A stretch of 64,000 bases of DNA from Haliscomenobacter sp. (GTDB taxonomy: Bacteria > Bacteroidota > Bacteroidia > Chitinophagales > Saprospiraceae). The notes beneath the pieces are model-generated. The model saw nothing but the letters and a program-made list of their open reading frames with translations. It made no database searches and had not been told where the DNA came from. Where the stretch lies: assembly GCA_016707205.1 (NCBI GenBank), contig JADJHZ010000016.1, forward strand, positions 92,574 to 156,573. The letters run 5' to 3'. Shown here in pieces: positions 27,263 to 35,768 of this stretch. The number at the start of each line of letters is the position of its first letter. Within the stretch, counting starts at the first letter, position 1. The translations under genes and the position numbers were made by a program.

Positions 27263-28500
27263 TCCTCCCACACCATCGCCAGGTGAACCAGCGTTTGGGC
27301 GGCTAGTTCCATATCCTGCACCGACACCCATTCCTGGCGGGAATGGAAAGCGTGTTCTCCCGCGAAAATATTTGGGCAGGGAAGCCCCATATAGGAAAGC
27401 CTGGACCCGTCGGTGCCACCGCGGATGCTGGACCGGATGGGGTCCATACCAGCCCGGCGGATGGCTTCGGCGGCAAATTCCGCCACCTGGGGATATTGGT
27501 CCAGCACGTTCTTCATGTTGCGGTATTGCTCGGTTACCTGGAATTCGGCCCGGGAGTTGGGGTAGTCTTTAAGCACCTCGTCGAGAATCCCTTTCAATAG
27601 CTGCTCGTATTCGATCAAGCCTTCGTCGGTAAAATCCCGGACAATAAATTGGACTACCGCTTTTTCCAGCCCCCCGCTGATGCTCGTCGGGTGAAGGAAC
27701 CCCTCCCTTCCGGAGGTGCTTTCCGGAGATAGCCGGCCTTTAGGCAAGCGATGCACGACCGCTGCGGCAATCTTGATGGCATTTTCCATCTTTCCTTTGG
27801 CAAACCCCGGATGGGCGCTCACGCCGTGTATCGCAATGGTCACGGCATCTGCCGAAAACGTTTCGTCCTCCAGAGACCCCCGTTTTTCCCCGTCGATGGT
27901 ATAACCGAAGTCTGCACCCAACTTTTTCATATCTACTTTATTCACTCCCCTGCCGATCTCTTCGTCGGGAGTAAACAGGATGCGAATCGTTCCATGCAGG
28001 ATTTCCGGATGGGCCATCAGGTGGTATGCCGCATCCATGATAGCGGCTACACCGGCTTTGTTATCCGCTCCAAGCAAGGTCGTGCCGCTGGCAGTGATAA
28101 TGTCATTCCCGATCTGCTCCATCAGGTCGGGATGCGCTTCCGGTGTCAGGACCACCGTGGGGTCGTCGGGAAGAACGATCTCCCCGCCTCCGTAATTGGC
28201 ATGCAGGATTGGCTTTACGCCTGCGCCACTGCTATCCGGCGAGGTATCCACATGGGAACAATAGCAGATGACCGGAACGTTCTTAGGGGTATTCGCCGGG
28301 ATCGTGGCATACACATACCCGTGCGGATCGAGGTGGGCGTCGGCAATGCCCATCTCCAGGAGTTCTTCCACCAACACCCGGCTAAGGTCTTTCTGTTTTT
28401 CGGTGGAGGGTTGGGAAGGCGAATCGGGGTCCGATTGGGTATCGATTTGCACATAGCGCAGGAAGCGCTCCAACACCGTATGTTTCATCGGGAGTTTCAT
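27247..28500 (-). CDS. pepT: tripeptide aminopeptidase PepT
   Basis: About 417 residues of the M20B family. Zinc ligands and catalytic residues appear in order: CSHVDTSPD, GADNKAGVA, PDEEIGRG with the catalytic Glu pair, TIDGE, and EHAFHSRQEW near the end. It removes the N-terminal residue from tripeptides in the cytoplasm. ATG 28500 is chosen because a TATCTTTG -7 box at 28513-28520 leaves a leader of a few bases; the longer frame to 28530 would start upstream of that promoter, and ATG 28488 is also possible. The C-terminus (EEKVAK) is written by the octamer repeat that overlaps the stop. Confidence 0.92.
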   Translation of the reverse strand: MKLPMKHTVLERFLRYVQIDTQSDPDSPSQPSTEKQKDLSRVLVEELLEMGIADAHLDPHGYVYATIPANTPKNVPVICYCSHVDTSPDSSGAGVKPILHANYGGGEIVLPDDPTVVLTPEAHPDLMEQIGNDIITASGTTLLGADNKAGVAAIMDAAYHLMAHPEILHGTIRILFTPDEEIGRGVNKVDMKKLGADFGYTIDGEKRGSLEDETFSADAVTIAIHGVSAHPGFAKGKMENAIKIAAAVVHRLPKGRLSPESTSGREGFLHPTSISGGLEKAVVQFIVRDFTDEGLIEYEQLLKGILDEVLKDYPNSRAEFQVTEQYRNMKNVLDQYPQVAEFAAEAIRRAGMDPIRSSIRGGTDGSRLSYMGLPCPNIFAGEHAFHSRQEWVSVQDMELAAQTLVHLAMVWEEKVAK

Positions 28501-28512
28501 AACGCTTTTTGC

Positions 28513-28520
28513 CAAAGATA
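28513..28520 (-). promoter_or_regulatory. -7 box of pepT
   Basis: TATCTTTG on the minus strand, a full match to TAnnTTTG, 12 bases before ATG 28500. It sits directly after the terminator hairpin. Confidence 0.5.
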
Positions 28521-28530
28521 CAAAAAGCAA

Positions 28531-28555
28531 GAGGCTTTCCCATGCGGAAAGCCTC
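28531..28555 (-). terminator. rho-independent terminator after the glutamine synthetase gene
   Basis: GAGGCTTTCC and GGAAAGCCTC pair perfectly over 10 bases around a 5-base loop. On the minus strand the stem is followed by TTGCTTTTTG, a U-rich tail. It should end transcripts coming from the glutamine synthetase gene. Confidence 0.75.
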
Positions 28556-28584
28556 CTGAAAACGTGTTTTCATACTAATACGGA

Positions 28585-28762
28585 AAAGTTGCGAGGTTGC
28601 GAGGTTGCGAAGTTGCGAGGTTGCGAGGTTGCGAAGTTCTTTGTTCAAAGAAACCCTTCGCAATCACGTAACTTACTTCGTAACTTGCTTCGTAACGTCG
28701 TAACCTCGTAACGTCGCAACTTTCTTCGTAACTCCGCAACGTCGCAACCTCGTAACTTTTAA
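28585..28762. repeat. two facing octamer arrays between glutamine synthetase and pepT
   Basis: Left, GARGTTGC units in strict period 8 (28593-28640). Right, looser YAACNTCG units in the opposite sense (about 28666-28760) that reach the glutamine synthetase stop. The two could fold on each other around TTCTTTGTTCAAAGAAACC. Confidence 0.8.
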
Positions 28763-30940
28763 CTACCGCACGAACATCATCTCCCGGTACTTCACCAGCG
28801 GCCATTCGCGGTCGTCGACGAGGTATTCGAGGCGGTCGGCATGGGTGCGGATCACTTCCATGTAAGGCTTCACAGAAGCGCAGTAAGCTTGAGCTTTTTC
28901 TTCCGCATCGCCGTGCTCATTGGCTTTTTTCCTGGCTTCCGTCACTTGATCGCGTTGATGTTTTCGGAAATGCGGAGGATAAGATCCAACTGGCCGCGAT
29001 AGGCCTCTTCCGGCAGATCGAGGTCTTTAAGACTTCCGACGTTGTCGGCCAGGCTGGTCTGGTATTCGATAGCGGCAGGCAGGATATGGTTGATCGCCAT
29101 TTCGCCCATAGTCCGCGACTCGATTTGCAGCTTCAGCACATAACTGTCGCACATGACGTCGTAGTGGGCATGGAGTTCCCGCTCAGTGAAGACGCCTGCG
29201 CTGGTGAACAACTCATGTGCTCCCTTGGTAGCATACGCCTTCAACGCGTCCGGGGTGTTCGGCGTATTGGCCAGTCCGCGGCGGGCTGCTTCCACTTTCC
29301 ATTCGTCGCTGTAGTTATCCCCTTCGAAGCGGATGTTTTTTGATTCGGTGATGTACTTTTTGATCACGGTGAGGATAGCGGCATCTTTGTCTACGCCGCT
29401 GGCGAGCAAGCTGTCTACTTCCGTTTTGAAGTCCATCAGCTGGCGGCCCATGATGGTGTTCATGATCGTCATGGGGTCCGGCGCAGTTCATCGAGGAGCC
29501 GACCATGCGGATCTCGAATTTGTTGCCGGTAAACGCAAAGGGCGAAGTCCGGTTGCGGTCGGTATTATCGCGTTCGAGATCGGGTACTTTGCTGAGCAGA
29601 TTCAGCACTTCCTTCACGCCGCTGATGTCGGCAGGTATCCCCGCTTCAATGCTGTCGAGCAGGCGGCTCATGGCGTCGCCGAGGAACACGGAAACAATAG
29701 CCGGAGGGGCTTCGTTAGCGCCGAGGCGATGGTCGTTGGAGGCGGAAGCGACGCTGGCCCGGAGCAGGTCGGCGTAGCGGTAAACCGACTGGATCGTGCA
29801 CACAAAGAAGGTGAGGAATTGCAGGTTCTTGCCCGGGTTTTTGCCTGGGCTAAGGAGGTTCTTGCCGGTGTTGGTGCCCATCGACCAGTTGTTGTGCTTA
29901 CCCGAGCCATTAACCCCTGCAAAGGGCTTTTCGTGGAGCAGCACCCGGAGGCGGTGGCGGCGGGCAACGCGGTCCATAACGTCCATGAGCAACTGGTTGT
30001 GGTCGACGGCCACGTTGACGTCCTCAAACATCGGCGCCAGCTCGTACTGGCCGGGGCCAACTTCGTTGTGGCGGGTACGGACAGGAATACCGAGTTTGTG
30101 GGCTTCGGTCTCCAGGTCGCGCATGTAGGCGAAGACCCGCTCCGGAATCGATCCGAAATAATGATCTTCCAGTTGCTGGCCTTTCGGAGAATGTTTCCCG
30201 AGCAGGGTTCTTCCCGTCAGCACCAGGTCGGGGCGGGCAGAGAACAAGGCTTCATCGACGAGAAAGTATTCCTGTTCCCATCCCAGGGTGGCGTGTACTT
30301 TATTCACGTCCGAATCGAACATCTGGCAAACCGGCACCGCCGCTTTTTCCAGGTAAGCCTGCGACTTCAGCAGCGGCAGTTTGTAATCCAGCGAATCGCC
30401 GGAGTAGGTTACGAAGATCGTTGGGATACAAAGCGTTCTTCCTTCCCCGATTTCGATAATGAAAGCGGGAGAAGAAGGGTCCCATGCCGTATAACCGCGC
30501 GCTTCAAAGGTGGAGCGCAGCCCGCCGCCCGGAAAGCTCGATCCGTCGGGCTCTTGCTGAACCAATGCGTCTCCGGTGAATTCTTCCAGCACTTCGCCGT
30601 CAGGACGAAGGGTAAAGAACGAGTCGTGCTTTTCCGCCGTGCGGCCGGTAAGCGGCTGAAACCAGTGCGTGTAGTGGGTTGCCCCTCTTTCCATCGCCCA
30701 TTTCTTCATGCCTGCTGCTGCCATTTCGGCTTGCTCGCGGGTCAGCTTGGCGCCGGAATGGATCGCTTTTTTCAGCGACTTGTAGGCATCCTTGCTGAGG
30801 TACTCTTCCATGGCCTGGTCGTTAAAGACGTTGGAGCCAAAGAAATCGGAAATTTTTTCCGAGGGCGCCCCGACAAATTCGAGGTCATAGGTAGGCCGTG
30901 TAAACACGGTTTCCAATGCGCTAAATCTGGATAGACTCAT
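28763..30940 (-). pseudogene. glnN: type III glutamine synthetase, two compensating frameshifts
   Basis: GSIII makes glutamine from glutamate, ammonia and ATP; it is a dodecamer of about 730-residue subunits. The whole span is 725 codons. The first frame (30940 to about 29475) carries the N-terminal domain and the catalytic blocks (GWEQEYFLVD, RHNEVGPGQYELAP, GSGKHNNWSMGTN, NDHRLGANEAPPA). The next reads NCAGP-MTIMNTIMGRQL after removing one G from G4 at 29473-29476. The third (from 28945) gives the usual end (PYMEVIRTHADRLEYLVDD), but about five family residues seem missing at the junction. The net frame is restored overall. A nearly perfect essential gene with one homopolymer insertion suggests sequence error; the second break may be a real small deletion. 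Confidence 0.85.
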
Positions 30941-30941
30941 A

Positions 30942-31110
30942 ACTCTAGTTCCTTTTATTGAATGATTAAAACGCTTTCACCAGAACTCGCAAGCCCGGGG
31001 ACCTGCTCAATGAATATGATGTAAATCTTATGTTTATGCGGTCATTTTCTAAATGGCCTGCCCGTTTAAGGGCAGACCTATATCCTGCGCAAATGCGCTG
31101 GAACTAGAGT
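30942..31110 (-). promoter_or_regulatory. structured leader RNA of glutamine synthetase (candidate riboswitch)
   Basis: On the minus strand ACTCTAGTTCC (31110-31100) pairs perfectly with GGAACTAGAGT (30952-30942), which is next to the start codon and covers the purine-rich AAAAGGAA. Between them are GCGC-AUUU-GCGC, a 9-bp stem GGTCTGCCC/GGGCAGGCC with loop TTAAAC, and CATTT-AGA-AAATG. A -7-like TACGTTTT (31118-31111) lies just before the first arm, so the RNA could begin at the closing stem. It does not match a leader RNA I know. Confidence 0.6.
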
Positions 31111-31118
31111 AAAACGTA

Positions 31119-31494
31119 TTTCAGGAAAAAAACCCGTTCATTCATCCGCTTCCTACCCCGTTTTTTTTCCGACGGCGTAAAAATAAGACCCCACCCCATA
31201 GGGAGACAAAAGAGTTTTTTTGTTCCCTGTTACCTCCAAGGTAAGTAAATAAAAGATAAAAAACTGTTTTTCAGTATGTTAAAACCCATAAAAATGTCAT
31301 GCCCAGCCACCTCTCGGGAGGGTTTGTTTCCGGTTGAACCAGAAGCAACAGAGATCCTCCCGGATACTTGCGCTACCTCTTTAGCCCCCATCTCCGTTAG
31401 TTGTAAACCTGCAGCGACGCGCAGGAAATTTGGGGCGGCTCAGTAAATTTTCTACCCCCTCATACAAAACCTGGCCTAAGCCCTTATCTTTACC
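31119..31494. other. gap between divergent genes
   Basis: About 375 bases between the glutamine synthetase leader and the HhH gene. It has A/T runs (T8, A7) and no reading frame with coding character. Promoters for both directions should lie here; only TATCTTTA at 31495-31502 before the HhH gene is clear. Confidence 0.45.
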
Positions 31495-31502
31495 CTGGAC
31501 CA
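31495..31502 (+). promoter_or_regulatory. -7 box of the HhH gene
   Basis: TATCTTTA, one mismatch from TAnnTTTG, 12 bases before ATG 31514. Confidence 0.4.
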
Positions 31503-31513
31503 AGACACCCAAA

Positions 31514-33610
31514 ATGCGCCGGACGCCCAACTCCCTGCCGTTTTTTCTGCTTCCCCTCCTGGTAGTCCTGCTTATCAGCCAGCGCCATGCCTTCGGCCAG
31601 ACCGATACCCTCCCATTACCCGACAGAAACAGAGAAATCCTGGAAGATGCGTTTCAGAACGCTGGCGCCGAAGATGCCGATTTCGACTACAACGACCAAT
31701 TCGATCAGCTCGAACGCTATATTTCCCGCCCCCTGAACTTGAATAAAGCCTCCGAAATCGCCCTTCGGGACTTGGGCCTGCTTACCGACCTGCAAATCCT
31801 CAACTTGCTGCAATACCGCCAAACCGCCGGGGAACTGATTTCCATTTACGAGCTCCAGGCCATTCCCGGATTTGATTCCGCCTCTATACAGCGGATTCTG
31901 CCTTATGTCGGGCTCCAGGGTGCGCTCGACGATTTTCAGACGCCCTTGGGAGAGATGCTAACCAAAGGCCGGAACGAGGCCCAATTCCGCTGGTCGCGCT
32001 TTATGGAACCACAGGAAGGGTACGAGCAGGAAAACCCCGAAAAAGGGTACCTGGGGGATGCCAACCAATTTTTTTTCCGCTACCGGCATACGTATTACAA
32101 CCGGCTTAGCTATGGGCTGACTGCCGACAAAGACCGGGGAGAGCCTTTTAAGGACCACAACCCGGAGGGGTTCGACTTTTATTCCGCGCATTTTTTCCTG
32201 CGGGGCTATAATAAGCTGATCAAGGCCGTTGCCCTGGGGGATTACCGGGTGAGTTTCGGCCAGGGGCTGATCCTGTTCTCGGGTTTTGGTTATGGGAAAA
32301 GCGCGTTGTCGACCAGCATCAAGCGCAGTTCGCTGCCGCTTCGGGCATCTGCATCCGCCAGCGAAACGGGGTTCCTGAGAGGGGCCGCCGCCACCCTGGG
32401 CCTTGGCCCTTCCCTGACGATTACCCCGTTTATATCCTACCGCAAACGCGACGGCAACCTCACGGGGAACGACAGCCTGTCGCTGGGGCTGCTCCAGTTC
32501 AGCTCCTTCAACGAAAGCGGGTATCACCGGACGACGGCGGAGGAGGCCGACCGGGGGCAGATCCGGCATTTGAGCGCAGGCATGACCCTGCAGTGGGATC
32601 GCCCGGGGATTCACCTGGGAATAAACGCCTTGCACAACGAGCTGGATCCCGTGTTCGACCCCAAACTGGCGCCCTACAACCAATTCTATTTCCGCGGCAA
32701 AACCCTGTCCAACCTCAGCGCCGACTACGCCTTCCGCCTGGCCAATGTCAACCTCTTTGGCGAAACCGCCTGGAGCGATAACGGCGCCATTGCTACGGTG
32801 AACGGGCTGCTCGCCACGCTCGACCGCAAAGCCGACCTGGCGCTTTTATTCCGATACCTTCCCCGCAACTATCAGGCCCTCGACGCCGTTCCGTTTTCCG
32901 ATGGCAGCGGAGGAAGAAACGAAACCGGAATCTACGCCGGTTTGGAACTGCGGCCCATCCCCCAGTGGACTTTCAATGGGTATGCCGACTTCTGGACGCA
33001 CCCCTGGCTGCGTTTTACCGCCGACGGCCCCACCCGGGGCAGAGAATTCCGAATTCGGGCTACGTTTGAAAAACGGCGAAAACTTCGGGTCTACGGCGAA
33101 ATCCGCCATCGATCCCTCGAACAAAACGGACCAGAAGCCCTTCCTTTCCGTACCCCCGAGCCCGAAGAAGCCCTAACCCTCAGGCTGCACGTGAGCAACC
33201 AGGTTTCCAAGGCGCTGGAGCTGCGCACGCGGCTGGATTGGGGCTGGGCTACCCCCGCAGGTCAGGAACAGCAATCCGGCATGGTCTTGCTCCAGGATGT
33301 CATTTTCCACCCTATCGAATCCCCCATCTCCTTTAGCGCCCGGTTCGCCGTATTCGACACCGATGGGTACGCAATGCGCTTTTACCATTACGAAAACGAC
33401 CTGCTCAACGCCTTTTCTATCCCTGCATACTACAACCGGGGATACCGTTTTTATCTCAACCTCCGGTACCGCCCGATTCGCAACCTCACCCTGGAAACCC
33501 GCTATGCCCGAACGTATTGGTCCAACCAGGAAGCCATCGGAACCGGCCTCGAAGCGATTTCCGGACCGTATAAAACCCAGGTCAGCTCCCAAATCAAGTG
33601 GGTTTTTTGA
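31514..33610 (+). CDS. exported helix-hairpin-helix protein with a barrel-like C-terminus
   Basis: 698 residues. ATG 31514 opens a signal peptide (FFLLPLLVVLLISQRHAFGQ). Residues about 50-140 carry a ComEA-like helix-hairpin-helix pair (PLNLNKASEIALRDLGLLTD, then YELQAIPGFDSASIQRI). The remaining 530 residues are rich in alternating aromatic strands (FFFRYRHTYYNRLSYGLTAD, YRVSFGQGLILFSG) and end in an aromatic strand (QIKWVF), as expected of an outer-membrane beta-barrel. This arrangement is common in Bacteroidota but without known function; DNA contact at the cell surface is a possible inference from the HhH part. It is preceded by a -7 box and stands alone. Confidence 0.72.
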   Translation: MRRTPNSLPFFLLPLLVVLLISQRHAFGQTDTLPLPDRNREILEDAFQNAGAEDADFDYNDQFDQLERYISRPLNLNKASEIALRDLGLLTDLQILNLLQYRQTAGELISIYELQAIPGFDSASIQRILPYVGLQGALDDFQTPLGEMLTKGRNEAQFRWSRFMEPQEGYEQENPEKGYLGDANQFFFRYRHTYYNRLSYGLTADKDRGEPFKDHNPEGFDFYSAHFFLRGYNKLIKAVALGDYRVSFGQGLILFSGFGYGKSALSTSIKRSSLPLRASASASETGFLRGAAATLGLGPSLTITPFISYRKRDGNLTGNDSLSLGLLQFSSFNESGYHRTTAEEADRGQIRHLSAGMTLQWDRPGIHLGINALHNELDPVFDPKLAPYNQFYFRGKTLSNLSADYAFRLANVNLFGETAWSDNGAIATVNGLLATLDRKADLALLFRYLPRNYQALDAVPFSDGSGGRNETGIYAGLELRPIPQWTFNGYADFWTHPWLRFTADGPTRGREFRIRATFEKRRKLRVYGEIRHRSLEQNGPEALPFRTPEPEEALTLRLHVSNQVSKALELRTRLDWGWATPAGQEQQSGMVLLQDVIFHPIESPISFSARFAVFDTDGYAMRFYHYENDLLNAFSIPAYYNRGYRFYLNLRYRPIRNLTLETRYARTYWSNQEAIGTGLEAISGPYKTQVSSQIKWVF

Positions 33611-33640
33611 TTTTTTTCCCCTTCGCTTCCCGATAGGTCT

Positions 33641-33648
33641 TACCTTTG
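33641..33648 (+). promoter_or_regulatory. -7 box of queD
   Basis: TACCTTTG fits TAnnTTTG, 19 bases before ATG 33668. Confidence 0.45.
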
Positions 33649-33667
33649 CGCAAATTTTTCGGAACGA

Positions 33668-34021
33668 ATGGAAGTGTTTAAAGATTTTACGTTTGATTCG
33701 GCTCATTTTCTTCCCAACGTGCCGCCTGGCCATAAGTGCGCGCGCATGCACGGGCATACCTACCGCGTGCGCGTCGTGCTGGAAGGGCCCCTCCACCCTG
33801 TTTTTGGCTGGGTAAGGGATTTTGCCGACATCAAGGAAGCCTGGAAACCGCTGGAAACGCAACTCGACCACCATGTCCTGAACGATATCCCCGGCTTGGA
33901 AAACCCCACTGCGGAAATGATCGCAGCCTGGATCTGGCAGCACCTCCTGCCCAAACTTCCCGAACTGACCCGGATTGAGGTTTTTGAAACCCCCACCAGC
34001 GGCGTGGTGTATAGACGTTAG
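33668..34021 (+). CDS. queD: 6-carboxytetrahydropterin synthase QueD
   Basis: 117 residues, normal length. The zinc His residues are in FDSAHFLP and MHGHTY, the catalytic Cys is in KCARMHGH, and LDHHVLND and NPTAEMIA follow, with the pterin-anchoring Glu in VFETPTSG near the end. It converts dihydroneopterin triphosphate to 6-carboxytetrahydropterin, the second step of queuosine synthesis, in the cytoplasm. Other que genes are not in the window. The last three codons (AGA CGT TAG) are part of a TTAGACG repeat array, so the C-terminus YRR comes from the repeat. Confidence 0.93.
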   Translation: MEVFKDFTFDSAHFLPNVPPGHKCARMHGHTYRVRVVLEGPLHPVFGWVRDFADIKEAWKPLETQLDHHVLNDIPGLENPTAEMIAAWIWQHLLPKLPELTRIEVFETPTSGVVYRR

Positions 34022-34045
34022 ACATTAGACGTTAGACGTTAGATG
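34011..34045. repeat. heptamer array TTAGACG at the 3' end of queD
   Basis: Five 7-bp units (ATAGACG, TTAGACA, TTAGACG twice, TTAGATG). The queD stop TAG (34019-34021) is bases 2-4 of the second unit. Confidence 0.85.
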
Positions 34046-34147
34046 GAAAATCAGCTAACCCCGAAGGGGGGACGGAAATCAGCGCAGAGCTAAAATTTCG
34101 TCCTTGCCGGCCCATCGCAACAAGTCTATGGAAATAAAATAGCTCCT

Positions 34148-34651
34148 ATGTCAGTCCAATTGAAAGACGATGCGTTTGCCCAAGCCATGGAACTTGCCGC
34201 AGACGGAGGGTTTCGAATTGTGAAAGCCGACGGCTCCAGGCCCTGGGGAGGATTCCTCGTGCTGGACGAAGCCCAGGCCGCCGCCTTCGCTGCCCGGTTT
34301 TTTTCCGACGTTCCACAGGAAGATATCCTTAAGGGGAACAAACTCAGCCCTAAAATTTTGCTGGTAGCGCCCGGGCAAAGGCTTTCCTGGCAGTACCATT
34401 TCCGCCGAGCCGAGTTCTGGAAAGTGGTTCAGGGGCCCGTCGCCGTCGCGACAAGCCGCACCGACGAGCAAAGCGACCCCGAAATTTATCCCGCCGGCTC
34501 TATCATCCGCCTCCAGCAAGGAGAACGCCACCGGCTGATCGGACTGGCCGGCTGGGGAATCGTCGCCGAAATCTGGCAACACACCAACCCCGACCACCCT
34601 TCGGACGAGGAAGATATTGTGCGCCTCCAGGATGACTATGATAGACGGTAG
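34148..34651 (+). CDS. cupin related to mannose-6-phosphate isomerase type II
   Basis: 167 residues without a signal peptide. After a short helical N-terminus it has the core of the type II phosphomannose isomerase cupin: RPWGGFLVL, KILLVAPGQRLSWQYHFRRAEFWKVVQG and PAGSIIRLQQGERHRLIGL. Metal ligands would be in the YHFRRAEFW and ERHRL parts, where the first His/Gln pair is weak. It may isomerise a hexose phosphate or only bind sugar nucleotides; the proof is missing. The stop lies in a GTAGACG repeat, and it converges on yebC, whose stop lies in the same repeat facing the other way. Confidence 0.75.
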   Translation: MSVQLKDDAFAQAMELAADGGFRIVKADGSRPWGGFLVLDEAQAAAFAARFFSDVPQEDILKGNKLSPKILLVAPGQRLSWQYHFRRAEFWKVVQGPVAVATSRTDEQSDPEIYPAGSIIRLQQGERHRLIGLAGWGIVAEIWQHTNPDHPSDEEDIVRLQDDYDRR

Positions 34652-34706
34652 ACGTTAGACGGTAGACGGTAGAATCCCCTCTAACGTCTAACGTCTAACC
34701 TCTAAT
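34641..34706. repeat. facing heptamer arrays between cupin and yebC
   Basis: KTAGACG units 34641-34675 on the plus strand and CTAACGT/CTAACCT units 34681-34706 in the opposite sense, separated by a few bases. The array forms an inverted repeat, and both flanking stop codons (34649-34651 and 34702-34704) are bases 2-4 of a unit. It could serve as a two-way terminator. Confidence 0.85.
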
Positions 34707-35415
34707 TCATGTCCATATTATGGAATACGTTGACGACATCTTCGTCCTCTTCCATTTTTTCGATCAGAGTGATCACGTCTTCGACCTGGTCGTCGGTTAG
34801 CGCTTTGGTGTGGGAAGGCGTGCGGACAAACTCGGCGCTTTCGACTTCCAGTCCTTTGGATTCCAGCGCTTTCTGGAGGCTTCCAAAATCGGTAAACAAG
34901 CAGTAGAAAAGGAAAAACTCGTCTTCCTGCTTGACTTCTTCGAGCCCGTTATCGATGAGTTCGAGTTCGAGTTCTTCCAGGTCAAGGCCTTCGGCTTTCA
35001 CCTTGAACACGCCGTAACGGGTAAACATATAATCCACCGAGCCGGAAGTGCCCAGGGAACCGCCGTATTTGTTGAAGATCGCCCGGATATTCGCCACCGT
35101 CCTGTTTAGGTTGTTGGTGGCCGTTTCCACGATCACAGCGACTCCATGAGGGGCATAGCCCTCGTATACGATCTCGTCGTAGTTTTCCGCTTCCTTGGAA
35201 GTTGCTTTTTTGATCGCATTTTCCACGTTGACCTTGGGCATATTCGCCGTTTTGGCGTTTTGGATCGCCATGCGCAACCGGGAATTGTATTCTGGGTCTC
35301 CCCCGCCTTCCTTCACCGCAATCGCAATTTCCCGCCCGACCTTCGTAAACGTTTTGGCCATGTTGGCCCAGCGCTTGAACTTTCTTTCTTTCCGGAATTC
35401 AAATGCACGTCCCAT
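34702..35415 (-). CDS. yebC: YebC/PmpR family protein
   Basis: 237 residues, full length. The N-terminus (MGRAFEFRKERKFKRWANMA, then FTKVGREIAIAVKEGG) is the family start in Bacteroidota, followed by the acidic middle domain (YGGSLGTSGSVDYMF) and EMEEDEDVVNVFHNMD at the end. Family members are described as transcription regulators (PmpR) and, for the wider YebC/TACO1 group, as aids to translation of proline stretches. It acts in the cytoplasm. Its final codon and stop (AAT TAG) lie at the start of a repeat array. Confidence 0.92.
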   Translation of the reverse strand: MGRAFEFRKERKFKRWANMAKTFTKVGREIAIAVKEGGGDPEYNSRLRMAIQNAKTANMPKVNVENAIKKATSKEAENYDEIVYEGYAPHGVAVIVETATNNLNRTVANIRAIFNKYGGSLGTSGSVDYMFTRYGVFKVKAEGLDLEELELELIDNGLEEVKQEDEFFLFYCLFTDFGSLQKALESKGLEVESAEFVRTPSHTKALTDDQVEDVITLIEKMEEDEDVVNVFHNMDMN

Positions 35416-35760
35416 AGGGGTATTTTGATTTTGGGCCCCAAAATACGGAATTTTTAGACGTTGGGCGTTAGACTTTAGATTTTTCGCACACGACAGAGAC
35501 GTGCCGATACCCGTTTAGGCGTGGGGGCGCCCGCGGGATTCGATTACGCCCGGAATGCCTGGTCCGGGGCAGAGCCCACAGCTGTCTGGAACCCGTTAGT
35601 GAGCCATAAAATTAGGAACGCCGGTCAGGGGACCGGCAGATAGTTCCGCACGGAATCTGAGGATTCCGGCGAACAGGGCGCTCCATGAATAGCTTAACTC
35701 CACAACCTCGCAACTTCGCAACCTCGCGCAACCTCGCAACTTCGCAACTTCGCAACTCCG
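35416..35760. other. 345-base gap filled with repeats
   Basis: In order: a decayed heptamer stretch (about 35453-35480), undistinguished GC-rich bases, one copy of the modular hairpin element (35620-35678), and an octamer array running into the tyrosine phenol-lyase stop. No gene is seen. Confidence 0.6.
35620..35678. repeat. modular hairpin element, copy 1
   Basis: GCCGGTC-AGGG-GACCGGC (35620-35637), linker AGATAGTTCCGCA, CGGAATC-TGAG-GATTCCG (35651-35668), then GCGAACAGGG. Same order as copies at 48351 and 48550. The second stem has changed by paired substitutions (CGGAATC against CGAAATC), which keeps the pairing. Confidence 0.8.
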
Positions 35761-35768
35761 TTACTTCA
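35703..35768. repeat. octamer array at the 3' end of the tyrosine phenol-lyase gene
   Basis: Eight YAACYTCG units with one 2-base slip at 35727-35728. The stop codon (35761-35763) is the first three bases of the last unit (TTACTTCA). Confidence 0.85.

Noticed and set aside
29333..30934. 533-residue plus-strand frame opposite glutamine synthetase III
   Set aside because: Antisense shadow of a conserved gene; no family motif.
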